Positions 62,616-64,000 of a DNA stretch of 64,000 nucleotides are shown here, in pieces; within the stretch, counting starts at the first letter, position 1, and the number at the start of each line of letters is the position of its first letter. The translations under genes were made by a program, and so were the position numbers. Under the pieces are notes generated by a model, which saw nothing but the letters and a program-made list of their open reading frames with translations, did no database searches and had not been told where the DNA came from. The stretch comes from Acidobacteria bacterium Mor1 (GTDB lineage Bacteria; Acidobacteriota; Polarisedimenticolia; Polarisedimenticolales; Polarisedimenticolaceae): assembly GCA_001664505.1 (NCBI GenBank), contig CP011806.1, forward strand, positions 2,642,904 through 2,706,903. Direction: 5' to 3'.

Positions 62616-63983
62616 ATGGTGCGCCGTTCGATGAGCGCCCGCGATTCCCAGCAGGAACCCCTCGGATTCGGCACCCTGGTGCGCTTCTGGGCCCCGCTGG
62701 CCACCACCTGGCTGATGATGGCGGTGGATGGGCCGTTTCTGGCGGCGGTGATCGCCCGGCTCCCCGATCCCAAGTACAACCTGGCGGCCTGGGGCGTGGC
62801 TTTTGCCGTGGCGCTGATCATCGAAGCGCCGATCATCATGATCCTCAGCGCCGCCACCGCGCTGGTTCGCGACCGGGACTCCCTGCGCAAGCTGCGCAAC
62901 TACACCTATGCCTGGAACGGCATCCTGACCGCCGCGATGCTGCTGCTGGTGCTGACCCCGGCCTGGTCCTGGGTCGCCGACCGGATGCTGGGCCTGCCCG
63001 AGACGGTCACCGAGCGGGCCCGGGGCGCCCTCCTGATCCTGACCCCCTGGGCCCCCGCCATCGGCTACCGGCGCTTTTTCCAGGGGCTGATGATCCGGGA
63101 CAACCTGACCCGGATGGTGGCCTACGGCACCGTGGTCCGGGTGCTGGCGATGATCGGCACCGCCCTGGCCCTGTTCCCCTTCTTCCGCGACGGCGAGTCA
63201 GGCATCCCCGGGGTCTACGTCGGAGCCGCCGCGATGTGTGCCGGGGTGGTCGCCGGCGCCGTGGCCACCCGCTGGATGGCGATCGGCACCGTGCGCAAGC
63301 TGCGGGCCACCCCCTTCGATCCGGATCTCGGCGAGGAACGGCTGACCTACCGGCGGATCAACGCCTTCTACTATCCGCTGGCCCTGACCTCGATGATCGG
63401 CCTCGCCGTTCATCCGATGGTGACCTTCTTCATCGGGCACGCGCGAATGGCGATCGAATCCCTTGCGGTACTGCCGGTGATCCACGCCCTGTCCTTCATC
63501 TTCCGCAGCCTGGCGCTCTCCTATCAGGAGGTCGCGATCACCATGCTGGCCCGGGACGAGCGCAACTACCCGCTGGTGGCCCGCTTCTCGGCGATGCTGG
63601 CGGCGGGGGTCGCCGTGGGGATGGCGCTGGTCGCGTTCTCACCGCTGGGGGATGTCTGGTTCCGCAACGTCTCCGGTCTGACCGACGAGCTGGCGCGCTT
63701 CGCCGTGCTGCCGACCCGGATCATGGCGTTGATGCCGGCGCTCTCGGTGCTGCTGGTGATGCAGCGCAGCGTGTTGGTCCACCGCCGGGAAACCGTGCCG
63801 ATCACCTGGGCCACCGCCATCGAACTCGCCGGCATCGCTGCGGCCATGGCGGTGGGCATCCTGTGGCTGGATCTGGTCGGCGCGGTGGTCGCGACCGGCG
63901 CGCTGATCGTCGGCCGGGTGATGGGCAACCTGTACCTGATGCCCCCCTGGCGCCGGGCGTTGGCGCCAATCCCCCGCGACTAG
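62616..63983 (+). CDS. MATE/MOP-superfamily-like integral membrane protein
   Basis: 455 residues from ATG 62616; ATG 62631 is an equally possible start, neither having a strong ribosome site. Twelve hydrophobic helices can be drawn, in two halves each opening with a long helix (FWAPLATTWLMMAVDGPFL at about 26; FYYPLALTSMIGLAVHPMV at about 250). That two-fold organisation matches MATE and other MOP flippases or transporters. Motifs are not strong enough to pick a subfamily; a pyrophosphate/ANKH-like transporter, a lipid flippase or a drug exporter are all open. The gene ends 17 bases before the window edge. Confidence 0.72.
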   Translation: MVRRSMSARDSQQEPLGFGTLVRFWAPLATTWLMMAVDGPFLAAVIARLPDPKYNLAAWGVAFAVALIIEAPIIMILSAATALVRDRDSLRKLRNYTYAWNGILTAAMLLLVLTPAWSWVADRMLGLPETVTERARGALLILTPWAPAIGYRRFFQGLMIRDNLTRMVAYGTVVRVLAMIGTALALFPFFRDGESGIPGVYVGAAAMCAGVVAGAVATRWMAIGTVRKLRATPFDPDLGEERLTYRRINAFYYPLALTSMIGLAVHPMVTFFIGHARMAIESLAVLPVIHALSFIFRSLALSYQEVAITMLARDERNYPLVARFSAMLAAGVAVGMALVAFSPLGDVWFRNVSGLTDELARFAVLPTRIMALMPALSVLLVMQRSVLVHRRETVPITWATAIELAGIAAAMAVGILWLDLVGAVVATGALIVGRVMGNLYLMPPWRRALAPIPRD

Positions 63984-64000
63984 CTGTCCCCGGTGGCTCT

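Overview
This 64 kb window is a gene-dense, high-GC (by eye about two thirds G+C) piece of a bacterial chromosome. It has no rRNA, no tRNA that I could recognise, no CRISPR array and no insertion sequence. Lipoprotein lipoboxes, a MltD-type lytic transglycosylase, a YafK-type L,D-transpeptidase, a LolA-like/TonB_C protein and many signal peptides point to a diderm (Gram-negative) cell. CRTAC1/ASPIC proteins, a VPS10-like BNR-repeat protein, an FHA activator overlapping a membrane Ser/Thr kinase, and the order tilS-hpt-ftsH-folP-cdaA-cdaR-glmM suggest an Acidobacteriota-like lineage. That assignment is inference from gene content only.

Layout. 1-2.5 kb (minus): sixA (cut by the window edge), a CYTH/CHAD protein and an OmpR/PhoB-type regulator. 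2.5-6.5 kb (plus): pstB-phoU-phoB-phoR, without pstS, pstC or pstA; the gap before pstB (2514-2815) holds 11-bp-spaced direct repeats resembling a PHO box and a perfect 13-bp hairpin. 6.5-15.6 kb: a secreted BNR-repeat protein, a DUF998 membrane protein, an unknown acidic protein, then an FHA-AAA+-Fis regulator overlapping a transmembrane kinase. 15.6-18.2 kb (minus): an ECF sigma/anti-sigma/YbjQ unit and an exported metallo-beta-lactamase-fold hydrolase. 18.3-26.2 kb (plus): a RapA-like ATPase, a membrane multiheme cytochrome with a TPR tail overlapping a CRTAC1 protein, and ArgR. 26.3-29.2 kb (minus): ECF sigma, anti-sigma and a PDZ-only protein, then an L,D-transpeptidase. 29.4-34.7 kb is the most accessory-looking part: a large unknown exported protein, a low-GC gene joining a TIR/deoxyribosyltransferase-like domain to two ACT domains, a GST, a DUF1287 gene broken by one stop codon, and a thioesterase. 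35-42.4 kb: a TPR/FG-GAP/UnbV lipoprotein, then on minus a LolA-like/TonB_C protein, an alpha/beta hydrolase, an ICMT-like methyltransferase and MgtE. 42.4-57.2 kb: a tightly packed plus-strand block with a D-aminoacylase, a TPR lipoprotein, an ABC exporter, tilS, hpt, ftsH, folP, the c-di-AMP trio cdaA-cdaR-glmM and a DUF429-like protein. 57.2-62.4 kb (minus): an unknown exported protein, an alkylation-repair pair (ogt and an Ada/AlkA fusion) and mltD. The window ends with a MATE/MOP-type membrane protein on plus.

How the genes fit together. Three themes recur. Envelope sensing and signalling: Pho two-component genes, two ECF/anti-sigma pairs, and the FHA activator with its kinase. Envelope building and turnover: c-di-AMP/GlmM, FtsH, MltD and the L,D-transpeptidase. 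Exported repeat proteins: BNR, FG-GAP and TPR. The best candidate for something undescribed is the low-GC TIR/NDT-like-ACT-ACT gene at 31595-32686; next are the mixed b/c-type cytochrome paired with CRTAC1, and the FHA activator/kinase pair in which both proteins lack canonical elements. Apart from 2514-2815 (302 bases) no gap between called genes exceeds about 250 bases.
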